Below, piece after piece: positions 8,049 to 17,735 of a stretch of DNA of 64,000 nucleotides. Position 1 is the first letter of the stretch. Every line of letters starts with the position of its first letter. Below the pieces are notes generated by a model. It was not told the DNA's origin and did not search any database. It was given only the letters and a program-made list of their open reading frames with translations. The translations under genes were made by a program, and so were the position numbers. Source of the DNA: JBCBCP01 sp038530575. GTDB lineage: Bacteria > Pseudomonadota > Alphaproteobacteria > Rhodobacterales > Rhodobacteraceae. The stretch covers positions 77,858 through 141,857 of the forward strand of contig JBCBCP010000002.1 of NCBI GenBank assembly GCA_038530575.1, in the 5' to 3' direction.

Positions 8049-8519
8049 ATGACAGGCTTCCACCACAAAATCCAAATCGCTTCGCCAGATGCCACTCGGG
8101 CGTTGGCTGTACGGCTTGGCGCGGGTCTGACACCAGGAGATTGCCTTATGCTAGCCGGACCCGTCGGCGCGGGAAAAACGCATTTTGCAAGATCGCTGAT
8201 AAAGTCACTGCTCGAAGTCCCAGAGGATGTGCCGTCTCCCACTTTCACGCTTGTCCAGGAATACGAAACGACACGCGGGCCACTTTGGCATGCTGACCTA
8301 TACCGTCTGAGCGGGCCGGGTGAAATCGAAGAGCTGGGACTGCGCGATGCATTTGACACGGCGATCTGTCTGATCGAGTGGCCGGACAGATTAGGACCAG
8401 ACGCCCCTCAGGATGCGCTTTGGATCACCTTGAAGCCTGAACCACGTGAAGACGCCAGGGTCGCCGAGTTACGCAGCACCTCGAACCATTGGGCACCTAT
8501 GGTAGAGGCTCTGGCATGA
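8049..8519 (+). CDS. tsaE: tRNA threonylcarbamoyladenosine biosynthesis ATPase
   Basis: Small ATPase of the TsaBDE complex that installs the universal t6A37 modification on ANN-decoding tRNAs. It has 156 residues, the usual size. Walker A is GPVGAGKTHFA at about 37-47, and the family blocks PSPTFTLVQEY, HADLYRL and LIEWPDRLG are all present. The stop overlaps the next start (ATGA), placing it first in a tightly coupled tsaE-amgK-murU-addB-addA run. Confidence 0.95.
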   Translation: MTGFHHKIQIASPDATRALAVRLGAGLTPGDCLMLAGPVGAGKTHFARSLIKSLLEVPEDVPSPTFTLVQEYETTRGPLWHADLYRLSGPGEIEELGLRDAFDTAICLIEWPDRLGPDAPQDALWITLKPEPREDARVAELRSTSNHWAPMVEALA

Positions 8520-9526
8520 GCCGCACCAATGACTTGAACGCTTTTATCGACCGCGCTGGCTGGAACGGTGCCGCGCGTATGGTTGTTGCGGGTGACGCAT
8601 CGAACCGAAGGTACGAACGGCTCACCCTTGGAGCTGAGACAAGCATCGTCATGGACGCCCCACCGTCCAAAGGTGAAGACGTACGCCCCTTCATTCGTAT
8701 TGCCGGGCACCTGAAGACATGCGGGCTTAGTGCGCCGTCCATACTGGCCGCAGACGAAGTTGAGGGTTTTCTACTGCTCGAAGACCTGGGGGACGATATT
8801 TATGCACGCGTGCTGGAACGTGATGCGACGCTCGAAGGCAGACTCTATTCAGCCGCTGTTAACGTTCTCGTAGAGCTTCACCAACACCCTGCCCCAGCGC
8901 TTGAACCCTATGACGCGGCAACCATGACCGCTCTGTCGATGCTGGCCTTTGACTGGTATCTGGCGGGTGTTGACTCCGTAGACACATCAGCACGTCAAAG
9001 AGCTGAAACGGCGATTTACGCCATATTAGAGCCAATTTTACCCTCCGTAATGATCCAGCGTGATTATCATGCGGAAAACCTCCTGTGGCTCCCGGAACGC
9101 CACGGCGTTGCGCGCGTTGGCCTGCTCGACTTTCAAGATGCAATGCTGGGGCATCCCGCCTATGACATGTGTTCCATCTTGTTGGATGCACGCCGGGACG
9201 TGCCGCGCGACATTCACGACGCAATGCTTGAGCATTACATCGTTACTGCACGGGTCGGGGACGAAACCGCGTTTCGTGGTGCCTACTGGGCCCTCGCCCT
9301 ACAGCGAAATCTGAGGATTATCGGCGTTTTTGCGAGACTATGCCTTCGGGATGGCAAACCGCACTACGTTGATCTGCTGCCGCGCGTCTGGTCGCATGTC
9401 GAGCGCGCGTTGGAAGAGATCGGAGACGCGGTCTTGAAAAAAGCTGTAGGCGGCGCCCTGCCCGAACCAACGTCTGAGATACGCGAAAGGATCAAGGCGC
9501 AATGCGCGACACGCCAGACGCCGTGA
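8516..9526 (+). CDS. amgK: AmgK-type amino-sugar kinase (aminoglycoside phosphotransferase fold)
   Basis: A 336-residue kinase of the APH fold. AmgK phosphorylates N-acetylmuramate/N-acetylglucosamine at the anomeric position in the peptidoglycan recycling route that bypasses de novo UDP-MurNAc synthesis. The catalytic loop reads QRDYHAENLLW (about residues 178-188) and the metal-binding LLDFQDAMLGHPAYD follows. The ATG at 8516 is chosen because it gives an ATGA overlap with tsaE. The identification is strengthened by murU immediately downstream. Confidence 0.85.
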   Translation: MSRTNDLNAFIDRAGWNGAARMVVAGDASNRRYERLTLGAETSIVMDAPPSKGEDVRPFIRIAGHLKTCGLSAPSILAADEVEGFLLLEDLGDDIYARVLERDATLEGRLYSAAVNVLVELHQHPAPALEPYDAATMTALSMLAFDWYLAGVDSVDTSARQRAETAIYAILEPILPSVMIQRDYHAENLLWLPERHGVARVGLLDFQDAMLGHPAYDMCSILLDARRDVPRDIHDAMLEHYIVTARVGDETAFRGAYWALALQRNLRIIGVFARLCLRDGKPHYVDLLPRVWSHVERALEEIGDAVLKKAVGGALPEPTSEIRERIKAQCATRQTP

Positions 9527-10188
9527 TGATCTATGCCGCCGGGTTCGGCACCCGAATGCGGCCGCTAACCGATCACATGCCCAAACCGCTCATTGAGGTC
9601 GCGGGCAAGCCGCTCATTGAACACGCGCTGGAATTGGTGCGCGACGTGAAACCCGCTCGTGTCGCGGTGAACTTGCATTATCGCGCGGCGCAGTTGGCGG
9701 CTTACCTTGAGGGGAGCGAGGTCACACCACTGATCGAAACCCCTGACATTCTGGATATGGGCGGCGGGCTGCGCGCGGCGGCGGACGTGCTGGGCACAGC
9801 GCCAGTCTGGACGATAAACCCCGATGTGCTTTGGCGCGGGCCAAATCCGCTTCGCGTGGCGGCAAACGCATGGCAACCTGAAAGGATGGACGCACTTTTG
9901 GTTTGCGTTCCGATGGCACAGACAAGGGCGCGAGCCGGCGCAGGGGATTTCACGATTGCGGCCGATGGCCAGCTTCGCCAAGGCCCCGACTGTGTTTATG
10001 GCGGAGTGCAGATCATCAAGATGGACCGACTTTTGAAGGAGCCCGTAGGGCCTTTTCCGATACAACCGCTCTGGGCAGAGATGGCGGCGGCCGGGCGGTT
10101 GCACGGCACACTTTATCCCGGAACATGGTGCGATGTCGGCACCCCGGACGGGATCGCAGTCGCAGAGGAGATGCTGCAAGGTGTTTGA
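9502..10188 (+). CDS. murU: N-acetylmuramate alpha-1-phosphate uridylyltransferase
   Basis: A 228-residue nucleotidyltransferase that converts MurNAc-1-P plus UTP to UDP-MurNAc, completing the AmgK-MurU recycling shortcut. The signature is YAAGFGTRMRPLTDHMPKPL near the N-terminus, with the sugar-binding lysine in PKPLIEVAGKPLI. Start ATG 9502 has AAGG about 9 bases upstream and overlaps amgK by 25 bases; ATG 9526 is a possible alternative in a TGATG junction. The C-terminus ends with GTWCDVGTPDG, as in sugar-phosphate nucleotidyltransferases. Confidence 0.88.
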   Translation: MRDTPDAVMIYAAGFGTRMRPLTDHMPKPLIEVAGKPLIEHALELVRDVKPARVAVNLHYRAAQLAAYLEGSEVTPLIETPDILDMGGGLRAAADVLGTAPVWTINPDVLWRGPNPLRVAANAWQPERMDALLVCVPMAQTRARAGAGDFTIAADGQLRQGPDCVYGGVQIIKMDRLLKEPVGPFPIQPLWAEMAAAGRLHGTLYPGTWCDVGTPDGIAVAEEMLQGV

Positions 10189-13081
10189 CGACCAGCGCCT
10201 CTTTGGCCTCGCGCCCGGCGTCGATTTTCCCGCCGCTCTCGTTGCTGGCCTTGAGGAACGGTTGCAGGGCACTGCCCCAGAAGCTTGGGCACGTGTCACG
10301 CTGATTGTGAACACGCGTCGCATGGCGCGACGGCTGCGTGATATCTTTGATTCCGGTCCGCCCAGGCTTCTTCCGCGCATTGTGCTGGTGACGGATGTAT
10401 CTTCGCTTTGCCGCGTCCCACCAAAACCCGCGCATCGCAGCACGCTCCGCCGACGGCTGGACCTGATGGGACTGGTACAACGACTGATCGATCAAGACAG
10501 TGGTTTTTCCCTGCATGGCAGCTTGTTCGACCTGACCGATAGCCTTGCAGCTCTGTTTGATGAAATGGAAGCAGAGGGCGTCGCGCCGGAAGATGTCAGC
10601 GCACTGGACGTGAGCGATCAATCCGGCCACTGGGCACGCACGCAGGCCTTTGTGGGGATTGCGCGGCAGTATCTCGACCAACTCGGCCTCGAACGAGACA
10701 AGGGCGCGCAAGCGAAGGCCGAAATTGATGCGCTAGTCGCAGAATGGCAGGACGCGCCACCACTTGATCCCGTCATCGTTGCAGGCTCCACTGGGTCACG
10801 CGCCGCGGCGCTGACGCTCATGAAATCGGTAATTGCACTTCCGCAAGGCGCTGTGGTTTTGCCGGGATTTGATTTTGATCTGCCATCACATGGCTGGAAC
10901 GCGATGACGTCAGAAGATCATCCGCAGTTCCGGTTTCGCGCGCTGGCGCACAAACTGAGAGGTGCACAACCGGTTGTTGCTCCATGGGCCGACGCCCCGC
11001 CGCCCAGCGCTCCACGTAATGCGCTTGTCTCTTTGGCGCTGCGGCCCGCGCCCACAACAGACGCCTGGTTGAAAGAAGGACCGAGCCTTGGGTCACTGCA
11101 CCCAGCCCTTGAAAACGTAACATTGGTCACAGCAGAGAGCGAACGGGATGAGGCGCAGGCTATTGCACTGCGCCTGAGGCAAGCGGCAGAGGACCGGCAA
11201 ACCGCCGCGTTGATCTCCCCTGACCGGATGCTGACCCGCCGGGTAGCGGCGGCGCTGGATCAGTGGGGCTTGATTCCCGACGATAGCGCGGGCACACCCC
11301 TGCATCTAAGCCCACCGGGGCGCTTCGTGCGTCATGTTGCGCGGCTGTTTTCACAGCCCCTGGATGCCGAGGCGCTGCTGACACTGCTGAAGCATCCCCT
11401 AACAGCTTCGTCGGAAGCGCGCGGAGCGCATACAGCTTTGACACAAGCGCTTGAGCTGAAAATCAGGCGTAAAGGGATGCCTTACCCCGATCGCAGCGCG
11501 TTAATAAAACTTGCCGAGGATCCGGATTGGGCGGCGTGGGCCGCCGATTGCCTTTGCGATCATCATGCAAAAGACGCGAGGAGCCTCGGCGACTGGGCCA
11601 CATTACACCGCGACATAACAGAACGTCTGGCTAACGGGCTTGGCCAAAAGACGAGTGCACTCTGGCTGCAACTGGCCGGTATTGGCGTGCGGCAGGTAAT
11701 GGATGATCTGCTGAGCGAGGCGGAGAATGGGCCGCTGATATCCGCGCGTGATTTTGCCGGTCTTGTCGATGGTCTACTGGAAGGGGCGGAACCCCTGCGC
11801 GACCGGGACAAGCCGCACCCTGACATTATGATCTGGGGCACGATGGAGGCGCGCGTTCAAGGCGCCAATCTAGTTATCCTTGGCGGGCTGAATGACGGCA
11901 TCTGGCCGGCCGTGCCCGCGCCTGATCCGTGGCTGAACCGGCAGATGCGGCGTGACGCAGGCCTGCTCCTGCCCGAACGGAACATCGGTCTGTCAGCGCA
12001 CGATTTTCAACAAGCCATCGCCGCGCCAGAGGTTTGGTTGACACGATCACTGCGTGCGGACGGAGCGGAGACGGTGCCCTCGCGCTGGCTGAACAGGCTC
12101 AGCAATCTGGCAATCGGGCTGCCGGAGCAGCATGGGGGACAAGCGCTTGATGCGGCTCTAACACGCGGAAATGCGTGGTTGGCGGCTGTTTCTGCCCGCG
12201 AAGCGGTGACGCCCGTTGCCCCAGCGCCGCGGCCATCTCCACGCCCGCCGGTTGCAGCACGGCCAAGAAAGCTGCGCGTGACCGAGGTGCAAACACTCAA
12301 AAGAGACCCCTATGCGATTTATGCGCGGCATTGTCTGGGCCTGAAACCGCTTGGCCCGCTTGTGCAAACGCCCGACGCGCTGTTGCGCGGTACGGTGCTG
12401 CACACTGTGATGGAACGGTTCGTGAAGCAATCGCTCGCCACCGGAGCGTTGACTGAAGACATGTTGCGCCAGATTGGCCAAGCGGTTTTGGCAGATGAGG
12501 TGCCCTGGCCCGCGGCGCGCGCGCTGTGGCAGGCCCGGCTTGACCGGATCGCACGGCCGTTCGTGACCCATGAAGACACCCGCCAGGCGACCGCAACGCC
12601 CACCTTTTTCGAAGAGGATGCCGCCGGGACGCTTAAGCTACCTGAAATCGGCATGGAGCTAAGCGGCAAGGCGGACCGGATCGACATCGCCGCAGATGGC
12701 GGTGTCTACCTTTATGACTACAAAAGCGGATCCCCGCCCTCAAAGAAACAGCTGGAGCATTATGACAAACAGCTGCTGATCGAAGCATTGATGGTGGAAG
12801 AGGGCAGCTTTGACAACCTCGGCCCGGCGCCGGCGGTAGCGGCGGTCTACCTGGGGCTTGGCCAAGACCTTGAACAGCGCGCCGCCGATTTGGGCAAAGA
12901 GCCGCCCGCCGTGATCAAAGCCGACCTGATTGCCTTGCTGGGCGCTTATCTGGACCGGGCCCAAGGCTATACCGCCCGCAATGAAGCGTATCGGGAGGAT
13001 ATGCCGGGCGATTACGACCAACTTGCTCGATATGGCGAGTGGGACAGCAGCGCCGATGCCACAGCAGAGGACGTGGGCTGA
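10181..13081 (+). CDS. addB: Double-strand break repair nuclease AddB
   Basis: AddB subunit (966 residues) of the AddAB helicase-nuclease, which processes DNA ends for RecA-dependent recombination. GTG 10181 is preferred: the upstream in-frame stretch lies inside murU, AGAGGAG precedes by about 10 bases, and the encoded DQRLFGLAPGVDFPAAL matches the alphaproteobacterial AddB N-terminus. The C-terminal PD-(D/E)xK nuclease is visible as LSGKADRIDI and YLYDYKSG (about residues 825-850). The four-cysteine iron-sulfur cluster of Bacillus AddB is not evident. It overlaps murU by 8 bases and addA by 1. Confidence 0.93.
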   Translation: MFDDQRLFGLAPGVDFPAALVAGLEERLQGTAPEAWARVTLIVNTRRMARRLRDIFDSGPPRLLPRIVLVTDVSSLCRVPPKPAHRSTLRRRLDLMGLVQRLIDQDSGFSLHGSLFDLTDSLAALFDEMEAEGVAPEDVSALDVSDQSGHWARTQAFVGIARQYLDQLGLERDKGAQAKAEIDALVAEWQDAPPLDPVIVAGSTGSRAAALTLMKSVIALPQGAVVLPGFDFDLPSHGWNAMTSEDHPQFRFRALAHKLRGAQPVVAPWADAPPPSAPRNALVSLALRPAPTTDAWLKEGPSLGSLHPALENVTLVTAESERDEAQAIALRLRQAAEDRQTAALISPDRMLTRRVAAALDQWGLIPDDSAGTPLHLSPPGRFVRHVARLFSQPLDAEALLTLLKHPLTASSEARGAHTALTQALELKIRRKGMPYPDRSALIKLAEDPDWAAWAADCLCDHHAKDARSLGDWATLHRDITERLANGLGQKTSALWLQLAGIGVRQVMDDLLSEAENGPLISARDFAGLVDGLLEGAEPLRDRDKPHPDIMIWGTMEARVQGANLVILGGLNDGIWPAVPAPDPWLNRQMRRDAGLLLPERNIGLSAHDFQQAIAAPEVWLTRSLRADGAETVPSRWLNRLSNLAIGLPEQHGGQALDAALTRGNAWLAAVSAREAVTPVAPAPRPSPRPPVAARPRKLRVTEVQTLKRDPYAIYARHCLGLKPLGPLVQTPDALLRGTVLHTVMERFVKQSLATGALTEDMLRQIGQAVLADEVPWPAARALWQARLDRIARPFVTHEDTRQATATPTFFEEDAAGTLKLPEIGMELSGKADRIDIAADGGVYLYDYKSGSPPSKKQLEHYDKQLLIEALMVEEGSFDNLGPAPAVAAVYLGLGQDLEQRAADLGKEPPAVIKADLIALLGAYLDRAQGYTARNEAYREDMPGDYDQLARYGEWDSSADATAEDVG

Positions 13082-16000
13082 TGAAAGACGAGGCGACGCG
13101 GAATCAGGTCAAGGCCGCGCGGCCGGATGCGTCCACTTGGCTGTCGGCCAATGCCGGCTCGGGCAAGACGCGGGTGCTGACCGACCGCGTGGCGCGCCTT
13201 TTGCTGGAAGGGGTAAAGCCGGAAAACATCCTGTGCCTGACCTATACCAAAGCGGCGGCGTCAGAGATGCAGAACCGCTTGTTCAAGACGCTGGGCACGT
13301 GGGCGATGATGGGTGATGCAGAACTGCGCGCCGCGCTGACCGACCTTGGCGCGGGGGACGGCCATGATCTGGGTCCGGCACGCACGTTATTTGCTGCCGC
13401 GATTGAGACGCCCGGCGGGCTGAAAATTCAGACCATCCATTCGTTTTGTGCGGGTCTGCTGCGGCGGTTTCCTTTGGAAGCCGGGGTCAGCCCCAACTTT
13501 GCCGAGGTTGAAGACCGTGCGGCAGAGTTGCTGCGTGCAGAGGTCGTAGATGCGATGGCAACGGGGCCGGAGGCGGCGGCAGTGGCAGGGTTGGCCCGGC
13601 TACACACTGGGGAAGATTTTGCGCAGCTCACGCGCGAGATTGCGGCGGGGCGGTTCAAGGCGCTGGATCGGGATGCAGCCTTGGCGCTTTTGGGCCTGCC
13701 GACAGGTCTGACCGAAGCGGACCTGATGGCGGATGCGTTTCTACCTGATGATCTGCATATGTTAGAGACTGTTCGGGACGCGATGGCCCGCGCGAGTAGT
13801 AAAGGCGATCCGGTGGCGGCGCAGCTGCTAAGCGCGTTTGATCCGGCATCGCCGGGCGCGCTTGATACGTTGGCGCGATTTTTCCTGACCCAAAGCGGTA
13901 CGCCGCGAAAGAGCTTTCCAACTAAGTCGGTGCGCGAAGCAGTCTCGGACGCGATCCCCGCTTTTGATGCATTGAAGGAGCGTGTCTACGAGGCAATTTT
14001 GCGACGTCATGGGATAGCTGCCGCCGAGGCCACGGTGGCACTGCACGATTTTGGCACGCGCTTTACGGCGGCCTACAGCGCCGCGAAAGAGGCGCGCGGG
14101 TGGCTAGATTTCGACGATCTGATCGAAAAGGCGCGTCGGCTTCTGACAGATCGGGCCATCGCCGCATGGGTCCTCTTTCGCCTTGATGGCGGGATTGACC
14201 ATATTTTAGTGGACGAGGCGCAAGACACCAGTCCGGCGCAGTGGGACGTGATCCGCCAGCTTGCCGCGGAGTTCGGGGCCGGAACCGGCACGCGCGACGA
14301 GGACCACCGCACGATTTTTGTCGTGGGGGACAAAAAGCAGTCCATCTACAGCTTTCAGGGTGCGGATCCAGCGCAGTTCGATGCGATGAAGGACGAATTC
14401 CAGGCGCGACTGGAAGGGGCGGGCGCGCTCTTTCAGGCCGAAGAGCTGGCGCATTCCTTCCGCTCGTCGCCTGGCATCTTACGGCTGGTCGATCAGTGCT
14501 TTGAAGGCACGGAAACGGTGGAGGCGCGGCATGTCGCCTTCAAAACAGAACTTCCCGGGCGGGTCGATCTGTGGCCGCATTTGGAAAAGACCGAAGCGGA
14601 GCCTGATGCCGATTTCCGCGATCCGGTCGACAAGGTGTCGCCCACGCATCACACAGCCATTCTTGCCGGCCGCATTGCTGGGCAGATCAAGCAGTTGCTA
14701 GAGGGTGATGAGACGATCCCGGACGAGAAAGACGGTGTTCTGTTCCGGCGCAAGATCGAGCCGCGCGACATCATGATCCTTGTGCAGCGACGGTCGGGAA
14801 TATTTCCGCACATCATTCAAGCCTGCAAAAAGCTGAGGCTGCCGATTGCCGGGGCAGACCGGCTGAAGGTGGGGGCGGAACTGGCTGTCAGGGACCTTGG
14901 CGCGCTGCTAAGCTTTGTCGCAACGCAGGACGACAGCTTGTCGCTTGCCACCGCGCTGCGCTCACCGCTGTTTGGGTGGAGCGAGGGTGCGCTTTTTGAT
15001 CTGGCGCATGGACGGGGTGGCGGATCGCTTTGGTCCGTACTTAGGAAGCAGAGTGCAGAGTACCCGACAGAGTTGGCCGTTTTGAACGACCTGCGGGACA
15101 ATGCGGATTTCCTTCGACCGTACGACCTGATTGACCGCGTGCTGACGCGGCACGGGGGTCGTGCGCGCTTGCTGGCGCGGCTGGGGCCAGAGGCAGCGGA
15201 CGGCATTGATGCCCTGCTTGGTCAGGCGCTCGATTACGAACGCACTGAGGTTCCATCGTTGACCGGGTTCCTGACCTGGCTGCAGACGGACGAGGTCGAA
15301 ATCAAACGGCAGGTGGACAGCGCCAGCAATCAGATCCGGGTGATGACGGTGCATGGCGCCAAGGGTTTAGAGGCGCCGATCGTGATCCTGCCAGACTGCG
15401 GGCAGATCAAGAACGATGTAAAAGACAAGATCATCGAAGTTGCGGACACGCCAGTTTGGAAACCGTCCTCCGATGCTTTGCCGATGGTCATCTCTGACCG
15501 GATTGACCAGATCAAGGAAGCGCAGTGGGAGGAGAAGCTTCGGCTTTTGTATGTGGCTCTAACACGGGCCGAAAAGTGGCTCATTGTGGCGGCGGCGGGG
15601 GATCTGAACAAGGATGGACGCACGTGGTTTCAGATCGTTCAAGGTGCGATGAACCATCTTGGGGCGACAAGCTTTGAAACGCCCTTAGGCCCTGGCCAGC
15701 GGCTGAGCTTTGGGGATTGGGACGGCCTGCCAATGCGCGCGGCCCGGGGTGATGACCAAACCGTCGCGCCCGCGAGTTTCGTGGAAAGCCCGCTGGCGCA
15801 GGTGCCAGAACGGCGCGAGACGTTGTCACCCTCTGACCTTGGCGGATCAAAGGCGCTGCCCGGTCCGCAAGGGATGAGCGAGGATGAGGCGAAGGCCTAC
15901 GGATCGTTTGTACATAAGCTGCTTGAAGGAGCAGACCCGGGCGATACGCTACCGGCTGATCTGAAACAGGACGCCCGAGCCGAAGCGCAAGCTGTGAAAG

Positions 16001-16365
16001 ACGATGCGGCGTTGGCCCATCTGTTTGCGCCGGACGTATTGAGCGAAGTGGATGTGACCGCCCCGTTCGGGACGGAAAGGCTACATGGGTCAATTGACAA
16101 GCTGATGGTCGCCGATGACACGGTCACGGTTGTTGATTTCAAGACCAACCGCGTTGTCCCCGACACGCCCGCGGACATACCGGACGGGGTTTTGCGCCAG
16201 ATGGGCGCTTACCTTTTGGCGGTGCGGCAGATTTATCCGGACCGCGCCATTCGATTGGTCATTGTCTGGACCCGGACGCGTGCCGCGATGGAGGTGCCGC
16301 ACGATATCGTGACAGACGCGCTTGCAAGCCTCCCATATCTTGACGGCGCGGGGGCTGCTTCCTAG
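13081..16365 (+). CDS. addA: Double-strand break repair helicase-nuclease AddA
   Basis: The 1094-residue UvrD-type helicase and nuclease subunit of AddAB. Walker A is SANAGSGKTRVL (about 21-32), motif II is VDEAQDTSP and motif III is VVGDKKQSIYSFQGA. Motif V/VI regions (TVHGAKGLEAPIV; LLYVALTRAEKWL) are intact. A C-terminal RecB-like nuclease domain carries GSIDKLMV and VDFKTNR. The ATG at 13081 overlaps the addB stop (TGATG), which decides the start over upstream in-frame codons. Confidence 0.96.
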   Translation: MKDEATRNQVKAARPDASTWLSANAGSGKTRVLTDRVARLLLEGVKPENILCLTYTKAAASEMQNRLFKTLGTWAMMGDAELRAALTDLGAGDGHDLGPARTLFAAAIETPGGLKIQTIHSFCAGLLRRFPLEAGVSPNFAEVEDRAAELLRAEVVDAMATGPEAAAVAGLARLHTGEDFAQLTREIAAGRFKALDRDAALALLGLPTGLTEADLMADAFLPDDLHMLETVRDAMARASSKGDPVAAQLLSAFDPASPGALDTLARFFLTQSGTPRKSFPTKSVREAVSDAIPAFDALKERVYEAILRRHGIAAAEATVALHDFGTRFTAAYSAAKEARGWLDFDDLIEKARRLLTDRAIAAWVLFRLDGGIDHILVDEAQDTSPAQWDVIRQLAAEFGAGTGTRDEDHRTIFVVGDKKQSIYSFQGADPAQFDAMKDEFQARLEGAGALFQAEELAHSFRSSPGILRLVDQCFEGTETVEARHVAFKTELPGRVDLWPHLEKTEAEPDADFRDPVDKVSPTHHTAILAGRIAGQIKQLLEGDETIPDEKDGVLFRRKIEPRDIMILVQRRSGIFPHIIQACKKLRLPIAGADRLKVGAELAVRDLGALLSFVATQDDSLSLATALRSPLFGWSEGALFDLAHGRGGGSLWSVLRKQSAEYPTELAVLNDLRDNADFLRPYDLIDRVLTRHGGRARLLARLGPEAADGIDALLGQALDYERTEVPSLTGFLTWLQTDEVEIKRQVDSASNQIRVMTVHGAKGLEAPIVILPDCGQIKNDVKDKIIEVADTPVWKPSSDALPMVISDRIDQIKEAQWEEKLRLLYVALTRAEKWLIVAAAGDLNKDGRTWFQIVQGAMNHLGATSFETPLGPGQRLSFGDWDGLPMRAARGDDQTVAPASFVESPLAQVPERRETLSPSDLGGSKALPGPQGMSEDEAKAYGSFVHKLLEGADPGDTLPADLKQDARAEAQAVKDDAALAHLFAPDVLSEVDVTAPFGTERLHGSIDKLMVADDTVTVVDFKTNRVVPDTPADIPDGVLRQMGAYLLAVRQIYPDRAIRLVIVWTRTRAAMEVPHDIVTDALASLPYLDGAGAAS

Positions 16366-16400
16366 GTTGACGCCCTGACCGTGATTTCAGGAGATGCCAG

Positions 16401-16721
16401 ATGGCCACCACCGCAGTAACTGACGCGACCTTCGACGCCGAAGTTCGCAATTCCGATACCCCCGTGCTCGTCGATTTCTGGGCGGAATGGTGCGGTCCGT
16501 GCAAACAGATCGGCCCATCGCTTGAAGAGCTGTCTGAAGAGATGGCCGGCAAGGTGAAGATCGTGAAGGTGAACGTGGACGAAAACCCGAATTCACCGGC
16601 ACAGATGGGCGTGCGCGGCATTCCGGCGCTGTTCATCTTCAAGGACGGTCAGGTCGTGTCGAACATGGCCGGCGCCAAGCCAAAGGCTGCGCTGCAAAGC
16701 TGGATCGAAGAGTCGATCTGA
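16401..16721 (+). CDS. trxA: Thioredoxin 1
   Basis: A 106-residue cytoplasmic thiol-disulfide reductant for ribonucleotide reductase, methionine sulfoxide reductase and others. The active site is WCGPCKQI (W31-C32-G-P-C35), cis-proline is in GIPALFIF and the buried aspartate in LVDFWAEW. CAGGAG precedes the ATG by 6 bases. It lies 35 bases after addA and ends in its own terminator. Confidence 0.97.
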   Translation: MATTAVTDATFDAEVRNSDTPVLVDFWAEWCGPCKQIGPSLEELSEEMAGKVKIVKVNVDENPNSPAQMGVRGIPALFIFKDGQVVSNMAGAKPKAALQSWIEESI

Positions 16722-16742
16722 GGCCTGCAAAGCTAAGCGTCT

Positions 16743-16768
16743 AAGCCGCCCCTCAAGGCGGCTTTTTC
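16743..16768 (+). terminator. Intrinsic terminator of trxA
   Basis: AAGCCGCC (16743-16750) pairs with GGCGGCTT (16757-16764) around a 6-base loop, followed by TTTC. It touches the stop codon of the convergent gene at 16767. Confidence 0.85.
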
Positions 16769-17639
16769 ATTTGGGCCAGCCAAAAGCGTCCAGCTTTTCC
16801 GCGATCCGCGCCTTGGCGCTGCCATGGCCCGCGTTGATCGACATCTGCTGCCAGAACCAGTGGATGAAGTGCGCATAGTCCGGCCGGTGCTGATCGATCT
16901 TGTCCCAGTCTTGCGGGTCCAGTGCGATGTGGTGAAAGTCGATCTTGCCATAGAGGATCGTAGGTTTTTCGAGGAAATACCCGCTGAACGCCGCGCTTGA
17001 GTTCATCGTGGCGACCACGTCGCAATGGGGCAGGAAACGGTGCATCTGGCCGGTTTCAACCTCAATATCCAGCGCGCCCAGCGCGGCGAGGTCTTCGGCA
17101 TCGTAATGCTCTTTGGGGTGCAGGGTCGCGATGATCCTTTGGCCCGGGCGCTGAAGACGGATATGGCGCAACATGTCCACCGGGCTGCAGGTTTGGAAAC
17201 TGCGGTGTTCTCGGATCAGGCCCTGAAGCGGGACGTAGATGTAACCGCCTTGCGAGGTTTGAACCTCCGGGAAAAGGCGTTTGCGCCACCGCCGGAAAAA
17301 ACCGTCCGCATGGTCACTGCGCTGGGCGGGTAGGGGCGTTTGCGCCACCTGCCAGTTCCAGCGTTCATCGGTCCGGTCGATCTGCCAGAACGGGTAGTGA
17401 TAGGCGCGGCGAAAGACGAGGCCGTTCGCGCCAACCGGCGGCTTCATGTGGATCAGCGAATAGCCGGGGCGCATCGCCCCTTTGAGCCGTTCGGCTTTGC
17501 TAGAGGTTTTTAACTCAATACGCATCCCGCGGTCTTCCAGCACCTCGCAAACAAGGTTTAGGAAGTTGTGCTGCCCTGCTGCCGCACTCTCGCGCAGCGA
17601 TTTTTCGAGATAAATCCGGGTGATGCGAGGCTCTGGCAT
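16767..17639 (-). CDS. Conserved protein resembling capsule-export KpsS/KpsC-type glycosyltransferases
   Basis: A 290-residue protein from ATG 17639 (an in-frame ATG at 17660 is less likely). No membrane segment or signal peptide. The C-terminal half contains ATLHPKEHYDAEDL and, further on, MNSSAAFSGYFLEKPTILYG. These are a basic-acidic pocket and an S/T-rich turn reminiscent of beta-Kdo transferases that act on capsule lipid anchors (KpsS/KpsC) and of CMP-sialic-type transferases. It stands alone, with no capsule genes beside it, so the role is uncertain. The terminator of trxA abuts its 3' end. Confidence 0.5.
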   Translation of the reverse strand: MPEPRITRIYLEKSLRESAAAGQHNFLNLVCEVLEDRGMRIELKTSSKAERLKGAMRPGYSLIHMKPPVGANGLVFRRAYHYPFWQIDRTDERWNWQVAQTPLPAQRSDHADGFFRRWRKRLFPEVQTSQGGYIYVPLQGLIREHRSFQTCSPVDMLRHIRLQRPGQRIIATLHPKEHYDAEDLAALGALDIEVETGQMHRFLPHCDVVATMNSSAAFSGYFLEKPTILYGKIDFHHIALDPQDWDKIDQHRPDYAHFIHWFWQQMSINAGHGSAKARIAEKLDAFGWPK

Positions 17640-17735
17640 GTGCCACAGCCTAGGCCGCACGCGACATGCTCACAAGCGCCGCCCTTGCAGGCGTGCGCCG
17701 CGCGGCCCTATATCACGCCGAGCAAGGAGCACGAT

